Assembly: GCF_003663825.1 (NCBI RefSeq)
Contig: NZ_RCCC01000001.1
Location: 372,001-436,000, forward strand
DNA length: 64,000 nt
Origin: Acidovorax sp. 106
GTDB taxonomy: Bacteria; Pseudomonadota; Gammaproteobacteria; Burkholderiales; Burkholderiaceae_C
Direction: 5' to 3'
The notes beneath the pieces were generated by a model, which saw only the letters and a list, made by a program, of their open reading frames with translations, made no database searches and was not told the DNA's origin. Shown piece by piece: positions 9,459 to 20,043 of this stretch. Position numbers and translations under genes: made by a program. Each line of letters opens with the position of its first letter. The first letter of the stretch is position 1.

Positions 9459-9655
9459 CCGCCAGCCTTCAAAACCAAGGCTGGTAACAACCCCAACCCG
9501 CTGCCGAACCCGGCTAAGTCAGCTCTGCCAGCGTCGCAACCTGCGATCGCACCGACACAGAGTTTGATGGCGTACCAATCCAAGCGGACACCCGCAACCG
9601 CACTGCCAACAACGGCAGGCGCCCCGTGCGGAATCCGCCTCAGAAAGGAAGAGCT

Positions 9656-10510
9656 ATGACAGCGTCAGGAAAAATAGTCTCCGGCGTACGAACCTTCGTT
9701 GCCGATGTGACCAACGGTTTTCTTGAGATCACCCACAACAGCTTCGCCCTTATCGGCTTGGCCGTTGCCTTTGTGGCCATCACTTTGACGGCCCGACCCG
9801 ACCTGCGCCAAGCCGGCGAGGAGCAGCTCATGGGCTGGCTTCAGGCCCGGCAGGTCGCTGCCGTTGGCATGCCCGTTGAGCCCGAAGCCAGCGAGCGCGC
9901 TACGGCCAGCAACCCCAAAGACCTGCCCAAAGAGCAGGCTGCGGTGGCCTTCTGGCTCAGCAAAAAATACAAGGTGGCAGCAGAGCCCCTGAGCGCGCTC
10001 GTGGCGGAAGCCTACGAAATCGGCGGGCGGACCAAGCTGGATCCCACGCTCATCCTCGCCATCATGGCGATTGAGTCCAACTTCAACCCCTTCGCGCAAA
10101 GTGCGGTGGGTGCGCAGGGCCTCATGCAAGTGATGACCACGGTGCACACCGAGAAGTACCAGAACTTTGGCGGCCACTTTGCCGCGTTTGATCCCGTCTC
10201 CAACCTGCGAGTTGGCGTCAAAGTGCTGCAGGAGTGCATTGCCCGCGCAGGCTCGATCGAAGGCGGGCTGCGCTACTACGTGGGCGCAGCCAACCTGGCA
10301 GACGACGGCGGCTACACCGCCAAGGTGATGGCCGAGCACGCCCGCCTGAAGCAAGTGGCCAGCGGCCGCTCGGTGCCACTGAACGCACCAACGATGCTGT
10401 CAACCCAGGCGCCGGCGGCACCAGCCCAGGCAACCCCAGCCACCTCGCGCAACACGCCTTCCGCAGCAGAAAACGACAACAAGGTCGCGCTGCTCACGAC
10501 CGGGCTCTGA
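9656..10510 (+). CDS. Membrane-anchored lytic transglycosylase (SLT domain)
   Basis: A 284-residue protein that cleaves peptidoglycan glycan strands. I start it at the ATG preceded by AGGAAGAG; a GTG ten codons upstream has no such site. Residues about 22-42 form one transmembrane helix (FALIGLAVAFVAITL). The SLT fold spans about 108-225, with the catalytic glutamate in LAIMAIESNFNP, then SAVGAQGLMQVM and LRYYVGA. A low-complexity Ala/Pro/Thr tail follows. The gene stands alone between a long leader and the glyA riboswitch. Confidence 0.9.
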   Translation: MTASGKIVSGVRTFVADVTNGFLEITHNSFALIGLAVAFVAITLTARPDLRQAGEEQLMGWLQARQVAAVGMPVEPEASERATASNPKDLPKEQAAVAFWLSKKYKVAAEPLSALVAEAYEIGGRTKLDPTLILAIMAIESNFNPFAQSAVGAQGLMQVMTTVHTEKYQNFGGHFAAFDPVSNLRVGVKVLQECIARAGSIEGGLRYYVGAANLADDGGYTAKVMAEHARLKQVASGRSVPLNAPTMLSTQAPAAPAQATPATSRNTPSAAENDNKVALLTTGL

Positions 10511-10636
10511 CAGCGCTGGTCAGCGGGCCACTAAGGCACCGCTATGTCCAGCAGCGGAGCGCATTGCTTCGCACAGCCCCACAGCAAAGTCAGGCAAATT
10601 GGCAGTCCCCCGACCTCAGCTACACTACGCGGGTAC

Positions 10637-10773
10637 GCAACTGGCGATAGGCGCAAAGCCCTCACGGGTGTTGCCGCTGACGTGGAAACCAGCAAGAACC
10701 TGCTTCTTGTGAACCACTGGGGAGCGTGCCGCAAGGTCCAATAGACTTTGCGTTCCGCCGTTCGCCTGGGCAG
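10637..10773 (+). ncRNA. ZTP (pfl) riboswitch upstream of glyA
   Basis: The conserved blocks of the ZMP/ZTP-sensing pfl RNA occur in order: AACTGGCG near the 5' end, GTGGAAACC, then ACCACTGGGGAGCGT, and after a variable hairpin the 3' block CCGCCGTTCGCCTGGGCA. A small hairpin, CCCTTG / CAAGGG, follows at 10774-10788, just before the glyA start. ZTP riboswitches are known to activate one-carbon and purine genes, including glyA, when 10-formyl-tetrahydrofolate runs short. The exact 5' boundary is approximate. Confidence 0.87.
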
Positions 10774-10815
10774 CCCTTGTTTCAAGGGACACAAGTTCAT
10801 AGGACTGCCAACACC

Positions 10816-12060
<1,245 letters not shown>

Positions 12061-12089
12061 GCCGCCCGGCCGATAGTTCAAACGCGACC

Positions 12090-12539
12090 ATGAAATGCCC
12101 CTTCTGCAGTCACCTGGAGACGCAAGTCGTTGAAACACGGGTGTCTGAAGACGGGGTGTTCATTCGCCGCCGCCGCCAGTGCGGCGCGTGCGACAAGCGC
12201 TTTACCACCTACGAACGGCCGGAAGTGAACTTCCCGGCCATCGTCAAAAAAGACGGCCGCCGCATCGAGTACGAACGCGGCAAGCTGCTCGCCTCCTTCA
12301 ACCTGGCCTTGCGCAAGCGCCCGGTGAGCACAGAGCAGATCGACAGCGCCATTGAGCGCATTGAAGAAAAGCTGCTGAACCTGGGCCAGCGCGAAGTGAA
12401 CTCTGGCCGCATCGGCGAGCTGGTGATGCGCGAACTCAAGAAGCTCGACAAAGTAGCCTATATCCGCTTTGCGAGTGTGTACCGGAGCTTTGAAGATATT
12501 GACGAATTCCGGGCCCTGGTCGACGAAGTGCGCAAGTAA
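12090..12539 (+). CDS. nrdR: Transcriptional repressor NrdR
   Basis: A 149-residue regulator of ribonucleotide reductase genes. The N-terminal zinc ribbon has CPFC and CGAC cysteine pairs around a RRRRQ strand, and is followed by an ATP-cone (about residues 45-140) with [15 protein letters not shown]. The protein is full length. It sits 29 bp behind glyA, a pairing common in proteobacteria, and is likely part of the same transcript. Confidence 0.96.
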   Translation: MKCPFCSHLETQVVETRVSEDGVFIRRRRQCGACDKRFTTYERPEVNFPAIVKKDGRRIEYERGKLLASFNLALRKRPVSTEQIDSAIERIEEKLLNLGQREVNSGRIGELVMRELKKLDKVAYIRFASVYRSFEDIDEFRALVDEVRK

Positions 12540-12628
12540 CTCACTGCACCACTGCATTGGCGACCAAGGGCAAGAACCGCCACAGACTGCACTGCAGTCA
12601 TCCCATTTCTTCGGTAGCCCAGCACACA

Positions 12629-12697
12629 GCTACTACAAAATTAATAGCTACCAGCGCTTTAAATAAAAGCGCTAGAGACCTATTTAGCCTAAAAACT
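12629..12697 (+). repeat. Dispersed palindromic repeat A, copy 1
   Basis: AATAGCTACCAGCGCTTT and its inverted partner AAAGCGCTAGAG flank a short AT-rich centre. It lies in the 284-bp gap between nrdR and the 5'-nucleotidase gene, where nothing else is recognised. It is the first of seven related copies in the window and could act as a terminator hairpin. Confidence 0.7.
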
Positions 12698-12823
12698 TGC
12701 AGCGCGGTTGCCGCCCGATATGCGCTGCGCCAGGCAACGATCCCACAGGCAGCGGGCTCACCCCGCAGTGGGCCGGGCCCGTAGACCTGGCAGCCACCGC
12801 GCATAGCGGAGCCCCTCAACCCA

Positions 12824-14638
12824 TCAGCGCACCACCCGCTGAATGCGATCAGTCGCAGGAGGCACCACCGGGTTCTGCGCCCGCACATAGGCCTCCAGGG
12901 CATCCAAGTCCTGATCGCCCCCCAGGGTGTCACGCCCCTCAGAAAACACGGTGAACCCATCGCCCCCGCTGGCCAGGAAGCTGCTGATGGCCACACGCAC
13001 TTGGTCGCCCTCTTGCAGCGGCTTGCCGTGCAAAGTCATGTGGCTGATGCGCGAGCCTGCAGGTTGAGTGAGGTCGTAGCGGTAGCCAAAGCCTTCTGAC
13101 ACCGACAGCACCCGAGGCGCATCGGGCCGGCTGGTGCCACCGCTGAACTGCTGCTCAAGCACCGCGCGAATCTGCGCGCCGGTGTAGGTTCGCACCATGA
13201 TGTTGTTGCCAAAGGGCTGCACGCTGAACAATTGCCCGTAGCTCAAGCGGCCCTGGGCATCGGGCACCAGGTCGGCACGCAGGCCGCCGGGGTTCATGAA
13301 CGACAGTTGAGCGCCACCTCTGTCTGGCGCACGGGTGGCTGCCAGCTGGGCATCGGCAATCAGGTTGCCCAGCGCGCTTTCCTGGGATGCAGCACGCACC
13401 CGCAGCACCGGGGCGCTGGCCCGACCCACAGGCCGCTGGGCCAGCGGCTCGGCCGCAGCGCGGTAGCGGGCCACCAGTTGGTGCACGAAGGGATCGGCAG
13501 TGAAGGCAGGCACGGCCGGGTTCAACGCCACCAGCCCCTGGCTGCCGGTAAAAGCCTCGCCTTGCACGATGTGGTTATGCGCCGTCTTGCGCACCACGCG
13601 GCGGGTGTTCAGGTCCACCTGCAAAGCCACCTCGGTCACTAACGAGCCGTACTGCCCTGCACTGGTCAGCAAAAAAGGCCGTGAAGGGTTCACCCGGCCG
13701 TAGTCGCACACATAGGCCTGATGGGTATGGCCCGACACCACCACATCCACCGCAGGGTCCAGCCGCTCCAGAATGGGCACGATGTCGCCGTTGATGCCCG
13801 AGCAGCTCTGCTCCAACACCTTGGCGTTGGTATAGCCGCCTTCATGGATGGCCACCACAATCACATCGGCGCCTTGGGCACGCAACTGGGGGATCAGCGC
13901 ATTGGCGGTGCTCGCTTCGTCCTCAAAACGCAGGCCCTTGACCCCTGAGGGGCTGACCATGGTGGGCGTGGCCTTGAGGGTCATGCCGATAAAGCCCACG
14001 GTCACCGTCACCCCGCCCTGGGTAAAGCGCTTGATACCCGTGGCAGGCAGCAGCGGCTGCCCATCTTCACGCAAGGTGTTGGCAGCCAGAAAGCCAAAAC
14101 GCGCGCCCTCAAAGGGCTTGCTGATCTGGCAGGGCTCGCGCACAGTGAACTTCTCGCAGCCGCCCTGCTGCAGCCGCAGCAGCTCCTGCCAGCCCCGGTC
14201 GAACTCGTGGTTGCCCACGGCAGAAAAATCGATCTGCATGTGGTTCACCGCTTCAATGGTGGGCTCGTCCAGAAACAGCGCCGACACCAATGGCGAGGCC
14301 CCCACCATGTCGCCCGCCGTGATCACGGCGTGGTGCGGGTTGCGCGACTTGAGCTGGGCGATGGCGCTGGCCAAGTAAGCAATACCGCCCGCAGGCACAC
14401 GTTCGACGCCAGCGGCACCACGGATGGGCACCGCGATGTGCGGTGGCTCCAGGTTGCCATGCAGGTCATTGAAGGCGATCAGCCCGATGTCCATCGTGGC
14501 GGCGCCAGCGGCTACGGGCCCTGGCTGCCTCACCGGGCCCGCTTCAGGGCCGTGGGCACAGCCCACCAGTGCAGTCACCGCCAGCACGCAGGCCACAGCA
14601 CCCGCCCAGCGTACTTTGCTCGTTTGAATCTGATTCAT
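12824..14638 (-). CDS. Periplasmic 5'-nucleotidase / UshA-type metallophosphoesterase (lipoprotein)
   Basis: A 604-residue two-domain enzyme. The signal peptide ends in a lipobox-like TALVGC (Cys about residue 28), suggesting an outer-membrane or inner-membrane lipoprotein facing the periplasm. The metallophosphoesterase domain has FNDLHGN, GDMVGASP, VGNHEFDRGW and VSGHTHQAY. The C-terminal 5'-nucleotidase domain (about 400-575) has SALGNLIADA and NPGGLRAD. It probably releases nucleosides and phosphate from extracellular nucleotides. It starts 15 bp after the MFS gene on the same strand, so it may be co-expressed with that transporter. Confidence 0.9.
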   Translation of the reverse strand: MNQIQTSKVRWAGAVACVLAVTALVGCAHGPEAGPVRQPGPVAAGAATMDIGLIAFNDLHGNLEPPHIAVPIRGAAGVERVPAGGIAYLASAIAQLKSRNPHHAVITAGDMVGASPLVSALFLDEPTIEAVNHMQIDFSAVGNHEFDRGWQELLRLQQGGCEKFTVREPCQISKPFEGARFGFLAANTLREDGQPLLPATGIKRFTQGGVTVTVGFIGMTLKATPTMVSPSGVKGLRFEDEASTANALIPQLRAQGADVIVVAIHEGGYTNAKVLEQSCSGINGDIVPILERLDPAVDVVVSGHTHQAYVCDYGRVNPSRPFLLTSAGQYGSLVTEVALQVDLNTRRVVRKTAHNHIVQGEAFTGSQGLVALNPAVPAFTADPFVHQLVARYRAAAEPLAQRPVGRASAPVLRVRAASQESALGNLIADAQLAATRAPDRGGAQLSFMNPGGLRADLVPDAQGRLSYGQLFSVQPFGNNIMVRTYTGAQIRAVLEQQFSGGTSRPDAPRVLSVSEGFGYRYDLTQPAGSRISHMTLHGKPLQEGDQVRVAISSFLASGGDGFTVFSEGRDTLGGDQDLDALEAYVRAQNPVVPPATDRIQRVVR

Positions 14639-14653
14639 GTCATCTCACCCTAT

Positions 14654-15856
14654 TCACTGCGGAAGGCGGGCTGCCAGCCGCCCCACCCTCCACGCACATA
14701 CACAGGCCAGCAGGCTGCTGCCCATGGCCAGCCAGTACACCGAGGCCAAGCCCAGCGCCACGCCCACCGCGCCACCTGCCAAAGCGCCCAGCACCCCAGG
14801 CAGACCATAGGCCAGCACCGAGTACAGCGCCTGCCCCCGGCCACGCAAGCGGCCTGGGAAAAACTGCGACAGCAGCGCAATGCACGCCGTATGGTGTGCG
14901 GCAAACGTCAAGGCATGCAGCAGCTGCGCCAGGCACAACACCACCAGCCACTGCCCGCCTGCAGCCGTCATCCCCATGCGCAAAGCCATCGCGGCGGCGC
15001 ACACCAGCAGCCAGCCCGTCAACGGCCAACGCGGCAGCCACCGGCTTTGGGTAAAAAACCAAACGATCTCGACCACCACCGACACCGCCCACAAAATGCC
15101 GATGGTGGACTTGGCGTAGCCCAGCGCATCCAGGTACAGCGAAAAGAAGACGTACACCGCCATGTGCGCCAGCACATGAAAAAACGCGGACGCAAAAAAC
15201 CACCGCACCACCGGCTGGCGCAGCACAGGCCACACCGGCGGGTGCTGGGTGCCGGGCACGTTGGCATCGGCCGCGTCTTCTTTCAGCCCCGGCAGCAGCC
15301 AGGTGCTAACCACCACGGCCAGTAACGTGCCCAACGTCCAGTGCGGAAAATGCGCCATGCCATGCCGCTCAAACCAAGCACCAGCCGCAAACACCGTGAC
15401 CAAAAAGCCCAGAGAGCCCCACAGCCGCACACGGCCATAGCGCCGCGCATCAAAGCTACCACCTTGGCTGACCAGGTGCGCCATGGCGGCTTCGCTCATG
15501 GGCATCATCGCGCTGGTGTGGGTGAACATGAGCAGCAGCACGGCTGCCAGCCACAGTACGCCAGCGTCCCACCACAAACCGAGTGACACCACCAAAGCCA
15601 CCGTGGCACACAGACGCAGCCAGCGCACCCGCTCGCCCGTGTGGTCGCTGAGCATGCCCCAGCCATAGGGCGCAAACAGGCGCGTGAGGGACTGCACCGC
15701 AGTCAGCATGCTGATGGTGAACAGCGGCAAGCCCAAGCTTTTGAGCCACAGCGGAAGGTACGGGTTAAAGAACCCGATGTGCGCAAAATAGCTGGCCGAC
15801 AGCGCCGCAAACGGCAGCAATGGGCGGCCCGCCCAGGCCGCACGCAACCGGTTCAT
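14654..15856 (-). CDS. MFS transporter (PPP/nucleoside symporter-like)
   Basis: About 400 residues with roughly twelve hydrophobic helices. The N-terminus reads SYFAHIGFFNPYLPLWL and the first intracellular loop GMLSDHTGERVRWLR, a pattern of the MFS_1-like group that includes phenylpropionate and nucleoside proton symporters. An alternative ATG lies six codons upstream (15874). The gene lies between aroC and the 5'-nucleotidase gene, with the latter only 15 bp downstream. A role in taking up the nucleotidase product is an inference from this context, not from the sequence family. Confidence 0.82.
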   Translation of the reverse strand: MNRLRAAWAGRPLLPFAALSASYFAHIGFFNPYLPLWLKSLGLPLFTISMLTAVQSLTRLFAPYGWGMLSDHTGERVRWLRLCATVALVVSLGLWWDAGVLWLAAVLLLMFTHTSAMMPMSEAAMAHLVSQGGSFDARRYGRVRLWGSLGFLVTVFAAGAWFERHGMAHFPHWTLGTLLAVVVSTWLLPGLKEDAADANVPGTQHPPVWPVLRQPVVRWFFASAFFHVLAHMAVYVFFSLYLDALGYAKSTIGILWAVSVVVEIVWFFTQSRWLPRWPLTGWLLVCAAAMALRMGMTAAGGQWLVVLCLAQLLHALTFAAHHTACIALLSQFFPGRLRGRGQALYSVLAYGLPGVLGALAGGAVGVALGLASVYWLAMGSSLLACVCAWRVGRLAARLPQ

Positions 15857-15942
15857 ACCCGCCCATCCACGCAAGCACAGCGTGCCCGCGCAGCAACGCC
15901 CATGCCATCACATTGCAAACTGCGCACAGGCCGCGCGGGTAT

Positions 15943-17040
15943 TCAGAGAAACGAGGCTTTGATCGGTGCCACTTCGTGCACCACATCGCCGCACTGGGCG
16001 CGGTGGCGCAGGACATGGTCCATCACCACCAGCGCCAGCAGTGCTTCGGCGATGGGTGCTGCACGGATGCCCACGCACGGGTCGTGGCGGCCCTTGGTGA
16101 TGACTTCGGTGGGGTTGCCGTGGATGTCGATGGAATCGCGCGGGCTGATGATGGAGCTGGTGGGCTTGATGGCAATGCTCACTTCCAGGTCTTGCCCGGT
16201 GCTGATGCCGCCCAGCACCCCGCCCGCGTTGTTGGAGAGGAAGCCATTGGGCGCCATCGAATCGCCATGCGTGGTACCCCGCTGGGCCACGCTGGCAAAG
16301 CCAGCGCCAATCTCTACCCCCTTGACGGCATTGAGCCCCATCATGACAAAGGCGATGTCGGCGTCTAGCTTTTCGTACAAGGGCTCGCCCAAACCCACCG
16401 GCACGCCGGTGGCTTGCACGCGAATGCGCGCACCGCATGAATCACCGGCCTTGCGCAGGGCGTCCATGTAATCTTCGTACCGGGCCACATCGGCCACCGG
16501 GGCAAAGAACGGGTTGCTGCGCACGTGGTCCCAGCTCTCGAAGGGAATCTCCAGCTCGCCCAGCTGCGTCATGCAGGCGCGGAATTGCGTGCCATATTGC
16601 TGCTGCAGCCACTTTTTAGCCACGGCACCAGCCGCCACGGTGGGTGCCGTCAGGCGTGCAGACGAGCGGCCACCGCCACGGGGATCGCGAATGCCGTACT
16701 TGTGCCAGTAGGAATAGTCGGCATGGCCTGGACGAAAGCTCTGGGCGATGTTGCCGTAGTCTTTGCTGCGCTGGTCGGTGTTGCGGATCAGCAGGGCAAT
16801 CGGAGTGCCCGTGGTCTTTCCCTCGTACACGCCCGAGAGGATTTCCACCGCGTCGGGTTCGTTACGCTGGGTCACGTGTCGGCTGGTGCCTGGACGCCGA
16901 CGGTCCAGGTCGGTCTGGATGTCAGCCTCGGTCAACGGCATGCCGGGGGGGCAACCGTCAATCACACAGCCAATGGCTGGACCATGGGATTCACCAAAAT
17001 TGGTGACAGCGAAAAGGGTGCCTAGGGTATTGCCGCTCAT
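15943..17040 (-). CDS. aroC: Chorismate synthase
   Basis: A 365-residue FMN-dependent lyase for the last step of the shikimate pathway (EPSP to chorismate). Start [10 protein letters not shown], then [18 protein letters not shown], the RRRPG motif, [13 protein letters not shown] and [12 protein letters not shown]; all signature segments are present. The N-terminal extension upstream of MSGN is not conserved and was dropped. The gene is divergent from the PAS/GGDEF/EAL gene. Confidence 0.97.
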   Translation of the reverse strand: MSGNTLGTLFAVTNFGESHGPAIGCVIDGCPPGMPLTEADIQTDLDRRRPGTSRHVTQRNEPDAVEILSGVYEGKTTGTPIALLIRNTDQRSKDYGNIAQSFRPGHADYSYWHKYGIRDPRGGGRSSARLTAPTVAAGAVAKKWLQQQYGTQFRACMTQLGELEIPFESWDHVRSNPFFAPVADVARYEDYMDALRKAGDSCGARIRVQATGVPVGLGEPLYEKLDADIAFVMMGLNAVKGVEIGAGFASVAQRGTTHGDSMAPNGFLSNNAGGVLGGISTGQDLEVSIAIKPTSSIISPRDSIDIHGNPTEVITKGRHDPCVGIRAAPIAEALLALVVMDHVLRHRAQCGDVVHEVAPIKASFL

Positions 17041-17142
17041 TTGCAGATTATCCCAGAGCAAACCTGTCCCGCATGCGCACCCAGTGCTTGGCAGAGCGCC
17101 CACCAAGGGCTAGCATGGAGTACGACTCCCCCTGACAAGCGC

Positions 17143-19389
17143 ATGCCAGCCTCCATACCGCCCCCCGGAGACCCAGCCAACGCCGCCACGCAGCCCGCGC
17201 AGGCTCCATTGCCGGAGCTAGCCAATGGCCCTTTGCGCAACGCACTGGACTGCAGCGACAACGCCATCGCCATGACCAATAGCGATCGCCAGGTCGTTTA
17301 CGTCAACCACGGCTTCACGCGCCTGTTTGGTTTCAGCATGGATGACATTCGTGGCAAATATCTCAGCGACATGCTGCAGGGGCCGCACACACACCAAGGA
17401 CTGACCGAAGCCATTCGCACCGGGCTGCGGCTGCACGGGCACTACCATGGCGACGCACTCATTTACAGCAGCGACGGCCAGCCCCGCTGGGTATCCATGG
17501 TGGTCAATGCGGCCGACGAAGCCGTGGGAGGGCCAGGCGGCTCTATCACGGTCTTGACCGACATCACACTCACCAAAATGCACGAAGTGCTGCAAAAGCG
17601 CGTGCTCGAGAGCATGGTCAGCGAAACCAGCCTTCCCGCGCTGATGGCCCAGGTGTGCAAAGAGGTCGAAGGCATTGCCCCTGAAGTCACGGCCTCCATC
17701 TTGGCGGTGGATGCCAATGGCCGGATACACCCACTGGCCGCCCCCGGTTTACCGCAAGACATTTGCGCAGCGCTGGATGGCCTGCCCATCGGCCCCAGTG
17801 CGGGGTCTTGCGGCACGGCCGCCTATTGGGGCATGCCGGTGGTCACCACCGACATAGCCACCGACCCACGCTGGGACAACTACCGCGCCCTCTTCCTGCC
17901 CACAGGCCTCCAAGCCTGCTGGTCCAGCCCTATCCGTGATCACCAAGGCCTTGTCATAGGTACTTTCGCCTTCTACTTCAGGGAGCCGCGCGAGCCCAAC
18001 GCACTGCACCAAAGCCTGGTGCAGGTATGCCTGCACCTGTGCGCCTTGGCCATCGAGCGCGATGCTGCGCGCCAGCGCATCCACCAACTGGCCTTTTTTG
18101 ATGCACTCACCGGCCTGCCCAACCGTGCCATGTTCCGCAGCAATGCCGAGCGGGCCCTGTCCCAGATGGAGCGAGACCACCAAAGCGGTGCCTTGCTGTT
18201 CGTGGACTTGGACCGGTTCAAACAGGTGAATGACACCCAAGGCCACGCAGCAGGCGATGCACTGCTGCGCGAAGTGGCACAACGCCTGGGCGAGTGCGTG
18301 CGCGCACAAGACGGTATTGGGCGCCTGTCAGGCGATGAATTTGTGCTGCTGCTGTCCAACTGCAGTAGCCAGCAAGCGGTGCAAATGGCCCAGCGCGTGT
18401 TGTCCAGCATCGCCCGCCCGGTGGACATCCAGGGCCAGGTCAACCTGCCCAGCGCCAGCATCGGTATTGCCATCTACCCAGACGACGGCACTGACATCGA
18501 CACCCTGCTGCTGCACGCTGACCAGGCCATGTACCAGGCCAAAAGCGATCATCTGCACAGCCTGCAGCTCTTTAGCCTGGAGATGAACCGCCGCGCCCAA
18601 GAACGCGTCGCAATGGAAAGGGCCTTGCGCCAGGCCCTGGAACAGCGGCAACTCACCCTGCACTACCAGCCGCAGACCACAGCGGCCCCGGTACTCACCT
18701 TGCACGGCGTGGAAGCCCTTGCACGCTGGAGCCACCCCGAATGGGGAGCCATCTCGCCAGCCCAGTTCATCCCACTGGCCGAAGAAACGGGGTTGATCCA
18801 CCCTCTGACGCAATGGCTGGTGGACGAGGCCTGCACGCAACTCACGGCCTGGCGCGCTGCAGGCCTGGTGGTGCCACATGTCGCACTGAACCTGTCGGGC
18901 CGCAGCTTCCACCAAAAAGGCTTTGCGCAAAGCATCAGCGCAACCCTGCTCCAGCACGGGCTCAGCGCCCAAGACCTGATGCTGGAGATTACCGAGAGTG
19001 TGGTGATGGATGGCCGCACCGTCACCCAGGAGAACATCGAGCAGCTCAGCCAGCAGGGCTTCAAGCTATCGCTGGATGACTTTGGCACGGGGTATTCCAG
19101 CCTGAGCTACCTGCACCGCCTGCCCATTGCCGAACTCAAGTTGGACAAATCGTTTGTGCAAGACCTTGAGCACGGCGAAACGGCCCGAGCGTTGATCATC
19201 TCAGTGCTCAGCATCGCCAAAAGTCTGCACATGACGGTAGTTGCCGAAGGGGTCGAAACCCAGCAGCAATGCGCTTGGCTCAAAGAGCATGGCTGTGAAG
19301 TGATGCAGGGCTATTTGCTGGGCCGCCCCATGCCAGCAGAGATGCTGGCCGAATGGATGCCTGGCGCCAACACCAGCTGTTGCGGCTGA
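17143..19389 (+). CDS. PAS-GAF-GGDEF-EAL cyclic-di-GMP signalling protein
   Basis: A 748-residue cytoplasmic sensor. In order: a PAS domain (NAIAMTNSDRQVVYVNHGF), a GAF domain (SAGSCGTAAYWGMPVVTTDI), a GGDEF domain whose active loop is SGDEF with an RAQD I-site five residues before it, and an EAL domain with VEALARWSHPEWG, NLSGRSF, the DDFGTGYSSL loop and VVAEGVET. Both halves keep their main catalytic residues, so it may make and degrade c-di-GMP. The frame is open further upstream, but only from a TTG touching the aroC start, so the ATG at 17143 is preferred. No transmembrane segments. Confidence 0.9.
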   Translation: MPASIPPPGDPANAATQPAQAPLPELANGPLRNALDCSDNAIAMTNSDRQVVYVNHGFTRLFGFSMDDIRGKYLSDMLQGPHTHQGLTEAIRTGLRLHGHYHGDALIYSSDGQPRWVSMVVNAADEAVGGPGGSITVLTDITLTKMHEVLQKRVLESMVSETSLPALMAQVCKEVEGIAPEVTASILAVDANGRIHPLAAPGLPQDICAALDGLPIGPSAGSCGTAAYWGMPVVTTDIATDPRWDNYRALFLPTGLQACWSSPIRDHQGLVIGTFAFYFREPREPNALHQSLVQVCLHLCALAIERDAARQRIHQLAFFDALTGLPNRAMFRSNAERALSQMERDHQSGALLFVDLDRFKQVNDTQGHAAGDALLREVAQRLGECVRAQDGIGRLSGDEFVLLLSNCSSQQAVQMAQRVLSSIARPVDIQGQVNLPSASIGIAIYPDDGTDIDTLLLHADQAMYQAKSDHLHSLQLFSLEMNRRAQERVAMERALRQALEQRQLTLHYQPQTTAAPVLTLHGVEALARWSHPEWGAISPAQFIPLAEETGLIHPLTQWLVDEACTQLTAWRAAGLVVPHVALNLSGRSFHQKGFAQSISATLLQHGLSAQDLMLEITESVVMDGRTVTQENIEQLSQQGFKLSLDDFGTGYSSLSYLHRLPIAELKLDKSFVQDLEHGETARALIISVLSIAKSLHMTVVAEGVETQQQCAWLKEHGCEVMQGYLLGRPMPAEMLAEWMPGANTSCCG

Positions 19390-19461
19390 ACGCGGCGGGC
19401 AGGCTAGCCGTCGGCGTACCGGATGCGCCAGGGCAAAAGCATTTAAACAGCCCCAGACCTA

Positions 19462-19914
19462 TCAGTCCTTGGCATCGTCCTCTGCGGGCCAGTCGCGGAT
19501 GTAGGCCTTGAGCATCTGGTTTTCAAAATTCTGGCTGTCCACCACGGCCTTGGCCACGTCGTAGAAGCTGATGACGCCCATGAGCATGCGCTTGTCCATC
19601 ACGGGCATGTAGCGGGCGTGGCGGTCCAGCATCATGCGGCGCACCTCGTCCATCTCGGTCTCCAGCGTGCAGGTCAGCGGCGCATCGTCCATGGCCGAGC
19701 GCACCCGCAGCGTGCCCACCGAGCCCCCATTGCGCACCACGGCCTGAATCACCTCGCGGAAGGTGAGCATGCCCACCAGGTCACCCAACTCCATCACCAC
19801 CAGCGAGCCAATGTCTTTCTCGGCCATCACCTGAGCGGCGTCGGCCAGGGGCTCGTCTGGGGTCACGGTGTAGAGGGTGTTTCCTTTGACGCGAAGGATG
19901 TCGCTGACTTTCAT
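19462..19914 (-). CDS. CBS-pair domain protein
   Basis: A 150-residue protein consisting of two CBS motifs (about residues 1-60 and 65-130), starting MKVSDILRVKG. Such stand-alone CBS pairs bind adenosyl ligands and act as regulators of unknown targets. The coding frame extends 38 codons upstream without family similarity, so that part is excluded. It is divergent from the sulfhydrylase gene across 129 bp. Confidence 0.88.
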   Translation of the reverse strand: MKVSDILRVKGNTLYTVTPDEPLADAAQVMAEKDIGSLVVMELGDLVGMLTFREVIQAVVRNGGSVGTLRVRSAMDDAPLTCTLETEMDEVRRMMLDRHARYMPVMDKRMLMGVISFYDVAKAVVDSQNFENQMLKAYIRDWPAEDDAKD

Positions 19915-20043
19915 GGGGTAAGGTCTCCGAGGGAATGCGCTCAGCGCTATAGGCTGCGTCTTAGAAGAGGTTCTTGGGGCTGATTCCAGGTAAATATAGC
20001 CCACAATTTGCGCCCATATCGACAACATCGGAGACAGAGACCT

